Shown piece after piece: positions 8,277 through 16,910 of a stretch of DNA of 64,000 nt. The stretch lies in assembly GCA_021770755.1 (NCBI GenBank), contig JAETQI010000046.1, forward strand, positions 1 to 64,000. The letters run 5' to 3'. Source of the DNA: Lachnospiraceae bacterium (GTDB taxonomy: Bacteria; Bacillota; Clostridia; Lachnospirales; Lachnospiraceae). Below the pieces are notes generated by a model that worked only from the letters and a program-made list of their open reading frames with translations, was not told the DNA's origin and searched no databases. The position numbers were made by a program, and so were the translations under genes. Positions within the stretch are counted from its first letter, which is position 1, and each line of letters opens with the position of its first letter.

Positions 8277-10514
8277 ATGTGGAAAGATTATTCAGCGGGC
8301 TATATAAAGAATAACCGTTCAGCGGGCATGTCTGTTATGATAGCGGCATTTATCTCAGCTTTGCTGTTATCGCTGCTCTTAGGGTTATTTTATAACGCAT
8401 GGAAGTACGAAATCGAAAGGATAGAACTGGAAGAGGGCGGATGGCAGAGCAGGATTGTAGGGGAGTTTACGCGGGAAGATATGGATTTTATAAAGAATTT
8501 TGCCAATGTCAAAGATGTCGTCGTCCGAGAAAAGGGAGCGCAGATTCCAGAACCCATGATCGAAATTTATTTTGACGACATGGGAGCCGTCCTTGGCGAT
8601 ACGATGCAGATAGCCGGAGTATTGGGCGTCTCATCGGAAAATGTTCTTTATAACCATGAGCTTCTGGCAATGTATATGATACGTGACCCGCAGGACACCG
8701 CGCCAAGACTGCTTTTTCCGTTTTTTGTACTGATAGCCGCAATTGCGTCTCTTTCATTGATTATAGTGATCCATAATTCTTTTGCGGTGTCCATGAATGC
8801 AAGAATCCATCAGTTTGGTATTTTTTCCAGCATTGGGGCCACGCCAAAACAGATACGGTTCTGTCTTTTGCAGGAAGCGGCTGCATTATGTATTCTGCCG
8901 ATTTTGATTGGGAATCTGATCGGCATTCTGATCAGTATGGGGATTATCCATATGGCGAATGGTTTATTGGGGAGTGATGTGGCAGGCAGACATGAAGCGG
9001 TCTTTGGCTATCATCCGTTAATCTTAGCGGCATCGCTTTTTTTGACAGTGGCGACCATATGGATTTCCGCATGGATGCCAGCCAGAAAATTAAGCAGGCT
9101 GACGCCGCTTGAAGCGATTAAAAATACAGGTGAATTACAGTTAAAGCGCAAGAAAAAAACTCCGCTGCTTACATGCCTTTTTGGAGTGGAAGGAGAACTG
9201 GCAGGCGGGGCATTGAAAGCACAGAAAAGAGCCTTGCGGACAGCATCGCTCAGCCTGATATTTTCTTTTCTTGCCTTTACCATGATGCAGTCCTTCTTTG
9301 CACTTTCGGGAATTAGCACAAGGGAAACTTATTTTGAGCGTTATCAGGGAGTATGGGACATTATGGTTACAGTAAAGGACACAGATGTGGATTCTTTTCG
9401 TGAGGCACAAAAATTGCAGGAGGTTTCCGGAATCAGAAGTGCCATTGTATATCAGAAAGCAATGGCAAAAAGAATCATTGCAGAGGATGAAATAAGCGAG
9501 GAGATGAAGTCCTTTGGCGGTTTTGACGCGGCTGGGGATCATGATGTGCAGAAGACGGATGGGGGATGGCTTGTCAATGTTCCCATTGTCATACTGGATG
9601 ATGCGAGTTTCTTAGCGTACTGTGAACAGATTGGCATCACGCCGCAGCTTGACGGGGCAGTCATATGGAATCAGATCCGTGATGTGACTAATCCGGATTT
9701 CAGGCATCCGCGATATATGCCCTATGTGAAAGGGGAAAATGCGGTAAGCATTTTAAGACAGTCCGGCAGGGAAGAGCATGACAACGGAAACTTAACAGAT
9801 GTTTCCGTGGAGATCCCGGTTTTGTCCTATACGGATAAAGTACCTGCTTTAAGAGAGGAGTACGCAACGCTTGATTATTATGAGCTGGTGCATTTTATTC
9901 CCGTATCTTTGTGGAAAGAAATCAAGGGGCAGATCGGAGGCAGCGAGGAGGATGCCTATATCTGTATGCTTGGCAGGGAAAATGTGACATCAGAGGAATT
10001 GGATGCTTTGCAGGGGCAGGTGGACAGCCTGCTTGCGGGAAACTATAAGGCAGAAAGTGAGAACCGTATTCAGGAAGCAGAAGCGAACGATAAACAGATA
10101 CAGGGAATGATGACAATATTTGGCGGTTTCTGTGTCCTGCTTGCGGTTATCGGCATTGGAAATGTGTTTTCCAATATGCTGGGCTTTGTCCGTCAGAGAA
10201 AAAGGGAATTTGCAAGGTATATGTCTGTTGGAATGACACAGGGGGAAATCAAAAAAATGTTCTGCGTGGAGGCACTTGTCATTGCAGGGCGTCCGATTTT
10301 CATTACCCTTCCGCTGGCAGTGATTGCAGTGGGGTATTTGCTGAAAATAAGCTATGTTGAAGTGGAGACATTTCTTGCCGAGGCGCCACTCATTCCGATT
10401 CTGGTTTTTATGCTGGCTATCTGGGGAATCGTGGCATTTGCATATTATCTTGGCTGGCGTAATATACGTAAGATCAACTTAGCTGAGGTTCTGCGGGATG
10501 ATACAATGATGTAG
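8277..10514 (+). CDS. FtsX/MacB-type ABC transporter permease
   Basis: A 745-residue permease with two FtsX domains. The first transmembrane helix (about 19-41) is followed by a roughly 100-residue extracytoplasmic part and three helices (about 145-270). The second half has a helix near 335, a long extracytoplasmic region (about 350-610) and three C-terminal helices. The RKREFARYMSVGMTQGEIKKMF segment is the conserved cytoplasmic coupling region. It forms the transporter with the ATPase at 7590 and ends at a strong hairpin shared with the converging operon on the other strand. Confidence 0.9.
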   Translation: MWKDYSAGYIKNNRSAGMSVMIAAFISALLLSLLLGLFYNAWKYEIERIELEEGGWQSRIVGEFTREDMDFIKNFANVKDVVVREKGAQIPEPMIEIYFDDMGAVLGDTMQIAGVLGVSSENVLYNHELLAMYMIRDPQDTAPRLLFPFFVLIAAIASLSLIIVIHNSFAVSMNARIHQFGIFSSIGATPKQIRFCLLQEAAALCILPILIGNLIGILISMGIIHMANGLLGSDVAGRHEAVFGYHPLILAASLFLTVATIWISAWMPARKLSRLTPLEAIKNTGELQLKRKKKTPLLTCLFGVEGELAGGALKAQKRALRTASLSLIFSFLAFTMMQSFFALSGISTRETYFERYQGVWDIMVTVKDTDVDSFREAQKLQEVSGIRSAIVYQKAMAKRIIAEDEISEEMKSFGGFDAAGDHDVQKTDGGWLVNVPIVILDDASFLAYCEQIGITPQLDGAVIWNQIRDVTNPDFRHPRYMPYVKGENAVSILRQSGREEHDNGNLTDVSVEIPVLSYTDKVPALREEYATLDYYELVHFIPVSLWKEIKGQIGGSEEDAYICMLGRENVTSEELDALQGQVDSLLAGNYKAESENRIQEAEANDKQIQGMMTIFGGFCVLLAVIGIGNVFSNMLGFVRQRKREFARYMSVGMTQGEIKKMFCVEALVIAGRPIFITLPLAVIAVGYLLKISYVEVETFLAEAPLIPILVFMLAIWGIVAFAYYLGWRNIRKINLAEVLRDDTMM

Positions 10515-10550
10515 TGTCAGCCCAGCGGCGGCCTCGCTGCCGGGCTGACA
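10515..10550. terminator. Hairpin between converging operons
   Basis: TGTCAGCCC (10515-10523) pairs perfectly with GGGCTGACA (10542-10550) and further G/C pairing lies inside. It directly follows the FtsX permease stop and lies 45 bases from the end of the opposing permease gene, so it is a likely bidirectional terminator, although no long T-tract follows. Confidence 0.55.
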
Positions 10551-10594
10551 GATTATGATGGATTTATTTGTTTCTTCATGATGTTTTGCATTCC

Positions 10595-11374
10595 TTACCA
10601 GCCCTTTTTCGTAATCACTTGTTTGGGCTTTTTATTTGTTTTTTTGGATGCGCTCCTTTTTGTGGTCACTACAAAAACAGCGGAGACCAGCAGAGCAACC
10701 AATAGACTGAACATACAGATTAACGGCTTCCAATGGACAGCCGCATCATAGCTGCGGTATCCCACCAGCCCCATGCTTGCGGTCACGGGATATAAATTTG
10801 CCAGGGTCATGTTCCCCGCTGCGAATATCCCGCCGTAGCCATAGACAAAGGCAACCACCGCTCCGATCAGGTGCCCGTTGGGAATCCGGGCGGCGATGGC
10901 GATAATCGGTAGAACCGCGATATAGAGGAACAGGCAGTTGAACGTGATCTGCGCCGCGGCTTGTAAAATCGCCGGCAGTTCGCCGCCGGGAAAGCCCAAC
11001 AGGAAGGACGCGGCCACAGTAAATACAGTGCTGGCAAGCCCCAGAAACATTGAGAGCAGGCCGCAGACAGCCAGTTTGCCCAGTAGCATAGCGGGAAAGG
11101 ACACGGGTATCGTCAGGATGCTTTTCAATGTGTCGTCCGTCCCCTCACGGTTAATAATATATCCGGTGATCAGGGCGATGCACATGGGGAAGATCATGGT
11201 GATATTTTCCTTCATCACCTGCTCCACGAAATGGGAGAAGGTCCAGACGGTGCCGTCCAGGGCGGTGGTAGTGAAGACGGTGATCAGGACAGCGAGCAGC
11301 ATCAGCAGGACGCCCGCCCAGATCATGTGATACCGTTTCAATTTCCAAAGCTCGGTTTTTATCGTAATCAGCAT
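10595..11374 (-). CDS. Lantibiotic-immunity-type ABC permease (MutG/EpiG-like)
   Basis: A 259-residue ABC-2 permease on the minus strand, with about six hydrophobic segments and a basic tail (KKTNKKPKQ). The opening LITIKTELWKLKR followed by a first helix is typical of the MutG/EpiG family. It is the third gene of a set (ATPase 12157, permease 11376, this gene). The set matches the ATPase plus two permease layout of lantibiotic protection transporters and of the C. difficile CprABC system. It probably removes cationic peptides from the membrane. Two bases separate it from the upstream gene. Confidence 0.85.
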   Translation of the reverse strand: MLITIKTELWKLKRYHMIWAGVLLMLLAVLITVFTTTALDGTVWTFSHFVEQVMKENITMIFPMCIALITGYIINREGTDDTLKSILTIPVSFPAMLLGKLAVCGLLSMFLGLASTVFTVAASFLLGFPGGELPAILQAAAQITFNCLFLYIAVLPIIAIAARIPNGHLIGAVVAFVYGYGGIFAAGNMTLANLYPVTASMGLVGYRSYDAAVHWKPLICMFSLLVALLVSAVFVVTTKRSASKKTNKKPKQVITKKGW

Positions 11375-11375
11375 A

Positions 11376-12173
11376 TCAATCGCCTCCTCTCTTTTTATAC
11401 AGATAGTCGATCAGAAGGATGGACAGCACGGACATCACGCCCAGAATCAAAACCGTCTGCGTGGTGGTGGGAACCAGATACTCCAGCCGGCCCACGCTCT
11501 CCCTGACCCCATGGCGGACCATATCCCCGGCGCACCAGATGTTTAAGAGGGGAAGCGGCATCATCCAGCAGAGAAACTTGGGCAGGACCTCATAGCAGCC
11601 CTCGACGGTCAGGCTCAGCACGCTGTAAAAGACGCACAGCAGAATGGAGAAGATGTAGGTCTTGCTGAAAAAGACCACCAGTACCACCAGCGGCAGGGTG
11701 CCCGCCGTGATGAAGATCCCCATCTCCACCGCCATCCACAGCTTGTAGCCAAGCCCGCCCACCTCGGCGATCAGGCTCCCGCAGAGGATGGCGGCAGCGG
11801 CTGAGGCCAGGCTGAAAATCAACCCGAACAGAAACAGGACGATGATCTTGGCAAAAATCATCTGGGTGCTGGTCACCGGGATGGTTCGCAGGTTTTTGAA
11901 GGTGTCGCTGTCCCGCTCCATGAAGAACAGCATGGCGGCGATGACGCCGATGACGCAGGGCAGAAGCAGCTCCACCCCATAGCCCAGGACAAACTGGTAA
12001 AAGTCGTCAAAGAGCTCTGCCTTCGTGTCATACCGCTCCATCATGCGGGGCGTCAGCATCATGATTGCCACAGGGGGCGGGAACATGAATGCGGAAAGAA
12101 TCACAAAGGGAATGAACTTCTTCCGCCTTAGCTTCGCCAGTTCACAGGAGATTAGTTTAAGCAATTCCCTCAC
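11376..12173 (-). CDS. Lantibiotic-immunity-type ABC permease (MutE/EpiE-like)
   Basis: A 265-residue ABC-2 permease on the minus strand with six predicted membrane segments. The start MRELLKLISCELAKLRRKKF (cytoplasmic, basic) and the phrase MERDSDTFKNLRTIPVT are typical of lantibiotic-immunity permeases. It overlaps the ATPase gene by 17 bases, showing translational coupling. It likely forms the transport channel with the permease at 10595. Confidence 0.85.
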   Translation of the reverse strand: MRELLKLISCELAKLRRKKFIPFVILSAFMFPPPVAIMMLTPRMMERYDTKAELFDDFYQFVLGYGVELLLPCVIGVIAAMLFFMERDSDTFKNLRTIPVTSTQMIFAKIIVLFLFGLIFSLASAAAAILCGSLIAEVGGLGYKLWMAVEMGIFITAGTLPLVVLVVFFSKTYIFSILLCVFYSVLSLTVEGCYEVLPKFLCWMMPLPLLNIWCAGDMVRHGVRESVGRLEYLVPTTTQTVLILGVMSVLSILLIDYLYKKRGGD

Positions 12174-13092
12174 CTCCAGTCACTCGCTTGAAGTAATCCT
12201 CCAAACTTTCCTCCACGGTTGCGGCCTCTGATACCTCCAGCCCTCGCCGCACAAAGACGGAAACAATTTTTGCCACGGGAACCCTGGTAGAATCCATCTG
12301 CAGAGTATGGTCGTCCAGCGTACTGAACTGCGTTTCGTGAAAAACGTCCCGCAAAATCTCCGCCGCCCGATTTGTGTCGGAAACTGTGAAACGGACATAT
12401 TTGCTGCTCTTAGCCTCCAGATCTGTAAAGCGCTCCTCCTCCAACAGCACGCCGTGGTCGATGATGCCGATGTCGTCCGCCAGCAGCGCCACTTCGGATA
12501 GAATATGGCTGGAGATCAGAATGGTCTTGCCCCGTTCATCGCACAGTGCCCGGATAAAAGAGCGCACCTCCGCGATGCCAATGGGGTCCAGTCCGTTGAT
12601 GGGCTCATCCAGGATCAGAAGCTCTGGGTCGTGCATCACCGCTAGAGCAATCGCCAGCCGCTGCTTCATACCCAGGGAGTATTGGGAAAAGAGTTTTTTG
12701 TCCCGGTAGGGCAGGCCCACCAGTTCCAGGGCGCTTTGGATGGCGTTCTGGTCTTTCAGCCGCCGCAGGGCGGCGAAAATGCGCAAATTCTCCGTTCCTG
12801 TCAGATTGGGATAGAAGCCGGGGGACTCGATCAGACTGCCAATACGGGGCAACAGTTTCTTCTCGTTGCCTTGCAGTGGCTTTCCCCAGATTGTCACTTC
12901 CCCGGAGGTGGGCGGGGTCAGACCCAGCAGCATCTTCATGGTGGTGGTTTTCCCCGCTCCGTTTCGGCCCAGCAGACCGTAGATGCGGCCCCGCCGGACA
13001 TGGATGTTCAGCTTAGCCACGCTCTTTTGTTTTCCGTACTGCTTGGTCAGTTGTTTCGTTTCTATTACTATTTCGTTTACTATTTCGCTCAT
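12157..13092 (-). CDS. Lantibiotic-protection-type ABC ATPase
   Basis: A 311-residue ATPase on the minus strand, starting at the ATG at 13092 behind AAAGGAGGG. Walker A is GRNGAGKTT, the signature is YSLGMKQRLAIALA and Walker B is LLILDEPINGLDP. The family is MutF/EpiF/CprA-like. An extra C-terminal domain of about 90 residues follows the H-loop. It is divergent from the regulator at 13405 and the pair probably share regulation through the 300-bp intergenic region. Confidence 0.9.
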   Translation of the reverse strand: MSEIVNEIVIETKQLTKQYGKQKSVAKLNIHVRRGRIYGLLGRNGAGKTTTMKMLLGLTPPTSGEVTIWGKPLQGNEKKLLPRIGSLIESPGFYPNLTGTENLRIFAALRRLKDQNAIQSALELVGLPYRDKKLFSQYSLGMKQRLAIALAVMHDPELLILDEPINGLDPIGIAEVRSFIRALCDERGKTILISSHILSEVALLADDIGIIDHGVLLEEERFTDLEAKSSKYVRFTVSDTNRAAEILRDVFHETQFSTLDDHTLQMDSTRVPVAKIVSVFVRRGLEVSEAATVEESLEDYFKRVTGGEGIA

Positions 13093-13172
13093 AGCGTTTC
13101 CCTCCTTTGCTAAGATAGTCTCTCGGAATCTCCCTTGCGCCTGCTCTTGCGGCAGATTTTCCGTCATATGCA

Positions 13173-13219
13173 CACAAATTTAATCAACGTACGTTCCACG
13201 TACGCCTCATAAATTTGTG
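13173..13219. promoter_or_regulatory. Inverted repeat in divergent intergenic region
   Basis: CACAAATTT at 13173-13181 and AAATTTGTG at 13211-13219 form a 9-bp inverted repeat. Between them two CGTACG palindromes occur within 17 bases. It lies upstream of the ABC ATPase gene on the minus strand and may be an operator or part of its leader. Confidence 0.4.
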
Positions 13220-13297
13220 CACATCTGACAAAAAATCTTATCGCAATATCAGGTACAAGGAGACTCCGAGAGCCTATAAAGCAGTATACAACGCCAT

Positions 13298-13360
13298 CCT
13301 TGAGCGATCCTTGAGGGAACCTTGAGATAACCTTGAGATTGCGCCGGCAGCATATACAAT
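13298..13360 (+). promoter_or_regulatory. Four CCTTGAG repeats ending in the -35 box of the regulator/kinase promoter
   Basis: CCTTGAG starts at 13298, 13309, 13320 and 13331, exactly 11 bp apart. The last copy supplies a CTTGAG -35 box, and 17 bases downstream is a TACAAT -10 box (13355-13360). This is the classic architecture for activation by a tandem-binding OmpR-family regulator, here presumably the product of the gene at 13405 acting on its own promoter. Confidence 0.7.
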
Positions 13361-13404
13361 CTGAGCGTTCCGCGTTATAATAAGTGCAGACAGGAGGTGT
13401 TCCT

Positions 13405-14100
13405 ATGTTGGACAAAGAAATACTTGTCGTAGACGATGAAAAGGATTTGCGGACGATGATCCGATCCATTTTTGAGAGCGCCGGATACACGCAGATTACA
13501 ACAGCGGTTTCGGGTGAGGAGGCACTGGCACTGATTGCGAAGAAAATACCCGGCATTATCATTCTGGACGTAATGATGCCGGGCATGGATGGGTTTGAAC
13601 TGCTCCAGGAGATCCGGGCGGTCAGCAAGGTTCCTGTCCTCATGCTCACCGCAAAGGGAGAAGACGAGGACCGTTTCGCCGGGTTCGAGCTGGGCGCGGA
13701 CGACTACCTGGTCAAGCCCTTTCTGCCTAAGGAATTTCTGCTGCGGGTTCAGGCAATTTTGAAACGAGCCTATCCTGAAAAGAATCGGATCGTTACGCTG
13801 GATGCGGCTGCAGTGGATCTGGATCGGGCAGAAGTTATCAAAGAGGGGCAGCGGATACCCCTGACTGCCAAGGAGTACAGCATTTTTGAAAAACTGTCGG
13901 AGAATGCGGGGCGGATTGTCACCATCGGCGTCCTGTGTCAGACACTGTGCGGGGACATCTGGCAGGGATATGAGACAACATTGATGACCCATATCCGGCA
14001 CCTGCGGGAGAAGATTGAGGAAAATCCGTCAAAGCCCGTGTCACTCCTGACGGTAAAGGGGCTGGGGTATAAGCTGGCAGTAAAGGAGCAGGAGAAATGA
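13405..14100 (+). CDS. OmpR-family response regulator (third module)
   Basis: A 231-residue regulator starting at ATG 13405 behind AGGAGGTG. The receiver domain has VVDDE, the phospho-acceptor Asp in IIILDVMMPGMDG and the Lys in LVKPF; the winged helix ends TLMTHIRHLREKIEE. It resembles regulators of lantibiotic-responsive systems (NisR/CprR/VanR-like). It overlaps the kinase by four bases and is divergent from the lantibiotic-protection transporter it probably controls. Confidence 0.93.
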   Translation: MLDKEILVVDDEKDLRTMIRSIFESAGYTQITTAVSGEEALALIAKKIPGIIILDVMMPGMDGFELLQEIRAVSKVPVLMLTAKGEDEDRFAGFELGADDYLVKPFLPKEFLLRVQAILKRAYPEKNRIVTLDAAAVDLDRAEVIKEGQRIPLTAKEYSIFEKLSENAGRIVTIGVLCQTLCGDIWQGYETTLMTHIRHLREKIEENPSKPVSLLTVKGLGYKLAVKEQEK

Positions 14101-15464
14101 AATCAGTGGAACGTTTCTTTCGGAAATATTTTTTATCCATGGTGGGCATCATTGTGCTGTTTCTGCTGCTCAATGTTGTCTTATTTTTCTCTATGTTGAT
14201 CTGGGCATGGCAGACCTCGACCTCGGAAACGCCAGACCTCTCTGTAAACGAAATCTGCGACAGCATCATGATGGACGAGGAAGGCCATTTTACAACGGCT
14301 GAGGGACTATCCGGGCTGCTGGAAGAAAATCATGCCTGGGCCATGATTCTGGATGATGCGGGAACCGTCATTTTTCAGAGCGGATTGCCGGGGGAGCTGC
14401 CCCGGCGGTACACAACAACAGATGTTGCAAAATTCAGCCGGTGGTATTTGGGAGATTATCCGGTCTATGTGCGGGAGCATCCCCAGGGGCTGTTGGTAGT
14501 GGGCGGTGAAAAAGGCAGTCAGGCGAAATATTATTTTTCTGTCAATGAGAGCTATGTGAGAAAGCTGCTTGCCGGGCTGGCTGCCGTCTTTCTGACAAAT
14601 ATTATTGTAGTGGTTCTGCTGATCTGGAAGAACACCCGGCACATTGAAAAGGCTGTCACACCCATTTTGCGGGGGATTGAAACAGTCTCCTGCGGCAAGC
14701 CGGTCAGCCTCCCCGAAAGGGGAGAATTGTCGGAGATCAACCGGCAGCTCAACAAGGCAGGGGCTTTTATTGCCAGAAAGGACACTGCCCGCGCCGAATG
14801 GATCAGCGGCGTCTCCCATGATGTGCGGACGCCTCTGTCAGTCATGCTGGGCTTTGCCGGACAACTGGAGGATGACCGGACCCTCCCGGCATCCGCCCGT
14901 GAACAGGCGGCGTGCATCCGAAAGCAGGGAGAGCGGCTGCGGAGTTTGATTTCCGATTTGAACCTCACATCAAGGCTGGAATATTCCATGCAGCCCCTCT
15001 GGATGGAGAAAGTCTATCTGGTGGAACTGGCACGGCAGGTTGTCTGCGAATTTCTGGACGGCGGCCTGGAGGAGCGGTATAATATAGAGTTCTGTGCCGA
15101 TCAGGAAAGCGAATCGGTTTCCATCCTGGGTGATGAGGCTCTGTTGAAACGTGCTCTGGGTAATTTGATCCAAAACAGCATCGTTCATAACCCACAAGGC
15201 TGTCGGATCGCTGTCTCGATTCTGTGCAGGGAAGCCGGTATAACGGTCGAGGTTACAGACGATGGTGCGGGGGTATCGGCTGAAAAGCTAAAGGAACTGA
15301 CCGCAGACCACCGCCGCCTGGAGAGTACGGATGAAAAGCTGAACCTGCGGCATGGGTTAGGTGTTCTGCTGGTCCGGCAGATTGTGGAGGCTCATAAGGG
15401 AACCATGACCATGGAGAGCGCACCGCAGAAGGGGCTTAGAACTGTGCTGATATTTCCGGTATAA
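14097..15464 (+). CDS. Sensor histidine kinase (third module)
   Basis: A 455-residue kinase with helices at about 14-38 and 160-182 enclosing an extracytoplasmic domain of about 120 residues. The H box is GVSHDVRTPLSVM, the N box NLIQNSIVHN, and the ATP-binding motifs are VTDDGAG and RHGLGVLLV. The layout resembles lantibiotic-sensing kinases such as CprK, whose extracellular domain detects peptide. It is coupled to the regulator gene through a 4-bp overlap. Confidence 0.92.
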   Translation: MKSVERFFRKYFLSMVGIIVLFLLLNVVLFFSMLIWAWQTSTSETPDLSVNEICDSIMMDEEGHFTTAEGLSGLLEENHAWAMILDDAGTVIFQSGLPGELPRRYTTTDVAKFSRWYLGDYPVYVREHPQGLLVVGGEKGSQAKYYFSVNESYVRKLLAGLAAVFLTNIIVVVLLIWKNTRHIEKAVTPILRGIETVSCGKPVSLPERGELSEINRQLNKAGAFIARKDTARAEWISGVSHDVRTPLSVMLGFAGQLEDDRTLPASAREQAACIRKQGERLRSLISDLNLTSRLEYSMQPLWMEKVYLVELARQVVCEFLDGGLEERYNIEFCADQESESVSILGDEALLKRALGNLIQNSIVHNPQGCRIAVSILCREAGITVEVTDDGAGVSAEKLKELTADHRRLESTDEKLNLRHGLGVLLVRQIVEAHKGTMTMESAPQKGLRTVLIFPV

Positions 15465-15484
15465 ATCATTTTGATTTTTCAAAA

Positions 15485-15520
15485 GTAGATAAAAAGTTGG
15501 AATTTATGTTTTAAAATATT
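15485..15520 (+). promoter_or_regulatory. Promoter-like segment shared with 19179
   Basis: GTAGATAAAAA followed by GAATTTATGTTTTAAAAT closely matches the segment after another kinase gene at 19179-19211, where GTAGATAAAAA is followed by GAATATATGTTATAAAAT. In both places it follows a histidine kinase stop and precedes ABC-transporter sequence, so it is probably a conserved promoter for the transporter of such modules. Here the transporter is decayed. Confidence 0.45.
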
Positions 15521-15557
15521 CGGATGTCAGGATACTGCCTGTGCAAAAGCAAAACGG

Positions 15558-15747
15558 AGGAAGCAATGAGAACATATCACTGTTAGCTAAATCAGTGGGA
15601 ACATTCGCGGGGGCACTGATCGTTATTTTAAATATATATGTTTCAAATGACTGGATAGGCTGGCGTATGGATTTTATCTGGTAAGCTTGGCACAGATAGG
15701 GCTGTTTTATGGTTTTGCGTCTAAAAAACATATTTTGAGCCGATGAA
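15558..15747 (+). pseudogene. Remnant of an integral membrane protein
   Basis: One frame encodes NISLLAKSVGTFAGALIVIL and continues through a hydrophobic span to WRMDFIW, then hits TAA. A second frame continues with LAQIGLFYGFASKKHIL. Together they read as the C-terminal part of a multi-span membrane protein with a frameshift. No start or ribosome binding site remains. Confidence 0.45.
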
Positions 15748-15907
15748 CGCACTTGATAATAATGGTGTTGAAGATATGAAAAAGGTTTTATTGAAGATGA
15801 AGGAAAAGGGTAAGTTGATTATTATTGCAAACTATGTTTGGGATGATATTCTATGTGACGAAGTATATAGAATGGATGCGGGGATTATGAAGAAAATAGA
15901 AAGTTAA
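15733..15907 (+). pseudogene. C-terminal remnant of an ABC transporter ATPase
   Basis: The frame reads EPMNALDNNGVEDMKKVLLK, then KGKLIIIAN and CDEVYRMDAG. This corresponds to the end of Walker B, the D-loop and the H-loop region of an exporter ATPase. The ATP-binding core (Walker A, signature) is absent and the H-loop stretch (ANYVWDDILCDEVY) looks deleted or altered. It is probably what is left of the transporter that once followed the kinase at 14097. Confidence 0.55.
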
Positions 15908-15926
15908 AAAGAAGGAGGCAAAAGCG

Positions 15927-16421
15927 ATGTACAGCAATCAGGTTTTATGCGCAAATGGGAAAGCAAAGAGAGAAGATTTAGACCGCATAGAGCAGAAATT
16001 TCATGCAAAGATTCCCAAGGAGATTCGGGAACACTGTCTGGCCTATAACGGCGACTATCCCCAAAAGCCCGTTTTTATGGACAAAAACGGCGTTGAATAC
16101 TCTGTGGACTTGTTTTTTCCTGTATGGGACGGAAAGAAACGGCCCATGGAAAAAACGTTGGAACTTTTAAGAGCGGATGACGATGTCATTCCAGACTGGC
16201 TGATTCCCTCTGCCGAAGAAGATGGGAGAAATCTCTTTTGCTTCAGCGTAAGAGAGTCCGACCCGGGCGTCATCTATTATTACGATCATGAGTTTGAATA
16301 TGGCGAGAACCCAGAGGAGCATGTGACCTGGCTTGCGGAATCCATCACAGCATTTATCAATGCTCTGACCGAGAATGAGGATGGCGAGAACGATTTGGAG
16401 GACGATGAAGATGAAGAGTGA
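15927..16421 (+). CDS. SMI1/KNR4 (SUKH) family protein, likely immunity protein
   Basis: A 164-residue acidic protein preceded by GGAGG. The segments IEQKFHAKIPKEIREHCLAYNG and the closing LAESITAFINAL are typical of SMI1/KNR4 (SUKH superfamily) folds. In bacteria these mostly serve as immunity proteins that neutralise polymorphic toxins. No toxin gene is adjacent, so it may be an orphan immunity gene. The tail is a run of Asp and Glu. It overlaps the next gene by 11 bases, indicating co-translation. Confidence 0.75.
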   Translation: MYSNQVLCANGKAKREDLDRIEQKFHAKIPKEIREHCLAYNGDYPQKPVFMDKNGVEYSVDLFFPVWDGKKRPMEKTLELLRADDDVIPDWLIPSAEEDGRNLFCFSVRESDPGVIYYYDHEFEYGENPEEHVTWLAESITAFINALTENEDGENDLEDDEDEE

Positions 16422-16755
16422 GCGGCTCAAATACATAGCCGGATTGGCGGCGCTCCTTCTGGTGATCTGTCTCTTTCGGAGCTGCTGTGACGCTTTGTTT
16501 GTGGCGAGCCGGGAGGTCTTCGTTTCGCCCCAGGGGACAAACACCATCATCATCGAGTACGACCATGTATGCCGCCCATATGTTTACCAAAAGACCTGGT
16601 ACGGGAAGCGGGAGATCTGGACCTATCCGAGCGCCGGCTTTATGGAGACCGTATCGTTTGGTGTGGAATGGCTGTCGGAGAATCAGTTCCGAATGACCTA
16701 TGATGATAAAGACGATGAATTTGACGAGGAATATATCATTACGATACCAGAATGA
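16411..16755 (+). CDS. Hypothetical membrane-anchored protein next to SUKH gene
   Basis: A 114-residue protein starting at ATG 16411 inside the end of the SMI1/KNR4 gene. One N-terminal transmembrane or signal-anchor helix (about 8-24, ending CLFRSCC) is followed by a soluble beta-rich domain with many aromatic residues and an acidic end. The overlap and location suggest an accessory of the immunity locus. I do not recognise the family. Confidence 0.6.
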   Translation: MKSERLKYIAGLAALLLVICLFRSCCDALFVASREVFVSPQGTNTIIIEYDHVCRPYVYQKTWYGKREIWTYPSAGFMETVSFGVEWLSENQFRMTYDDKDDEFDEEYIITIPE

Positions 16756-16853
16756 ACAACGGGAGACCCGTTGCGACAGTACCCGGAGCCACTTCCCCTT
16801 CCAGGTCTGGGTACAGGGAGCTGGACCAGAAAGTGCGCACGCTTTATTTATGA
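16752..16853 (+). CDS. Possible 33-aa reading frame coupled to the preceding gene
   Basis: ATG at 16752 overlaps the preceding stop in an ATGA arrangement and opens a 33-residue frame ending RELDQKVRTLYL. The overlap favours translation, but composition is uninformative and it may be the start of a larger gene that has been lost. No ribosome binding site of its own is obvious. Confidence 0.25.
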   Translation: MNNGRPVATVPGATSPSRSGYRELDQKVRTLYL

Positions 16854-16910
16854 GCAAAATTCTATATTTTAACCGGAGCGGTAAATCGGAATTGGAAAGG
16901 ACGTATAAAA

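Noticed and set aside
13298-13337. Short CRISPR-like or iteron array
   Set aside because: Seven-base repeats at 11-bp steps ending in a -35 box are better explained as regulator sites.
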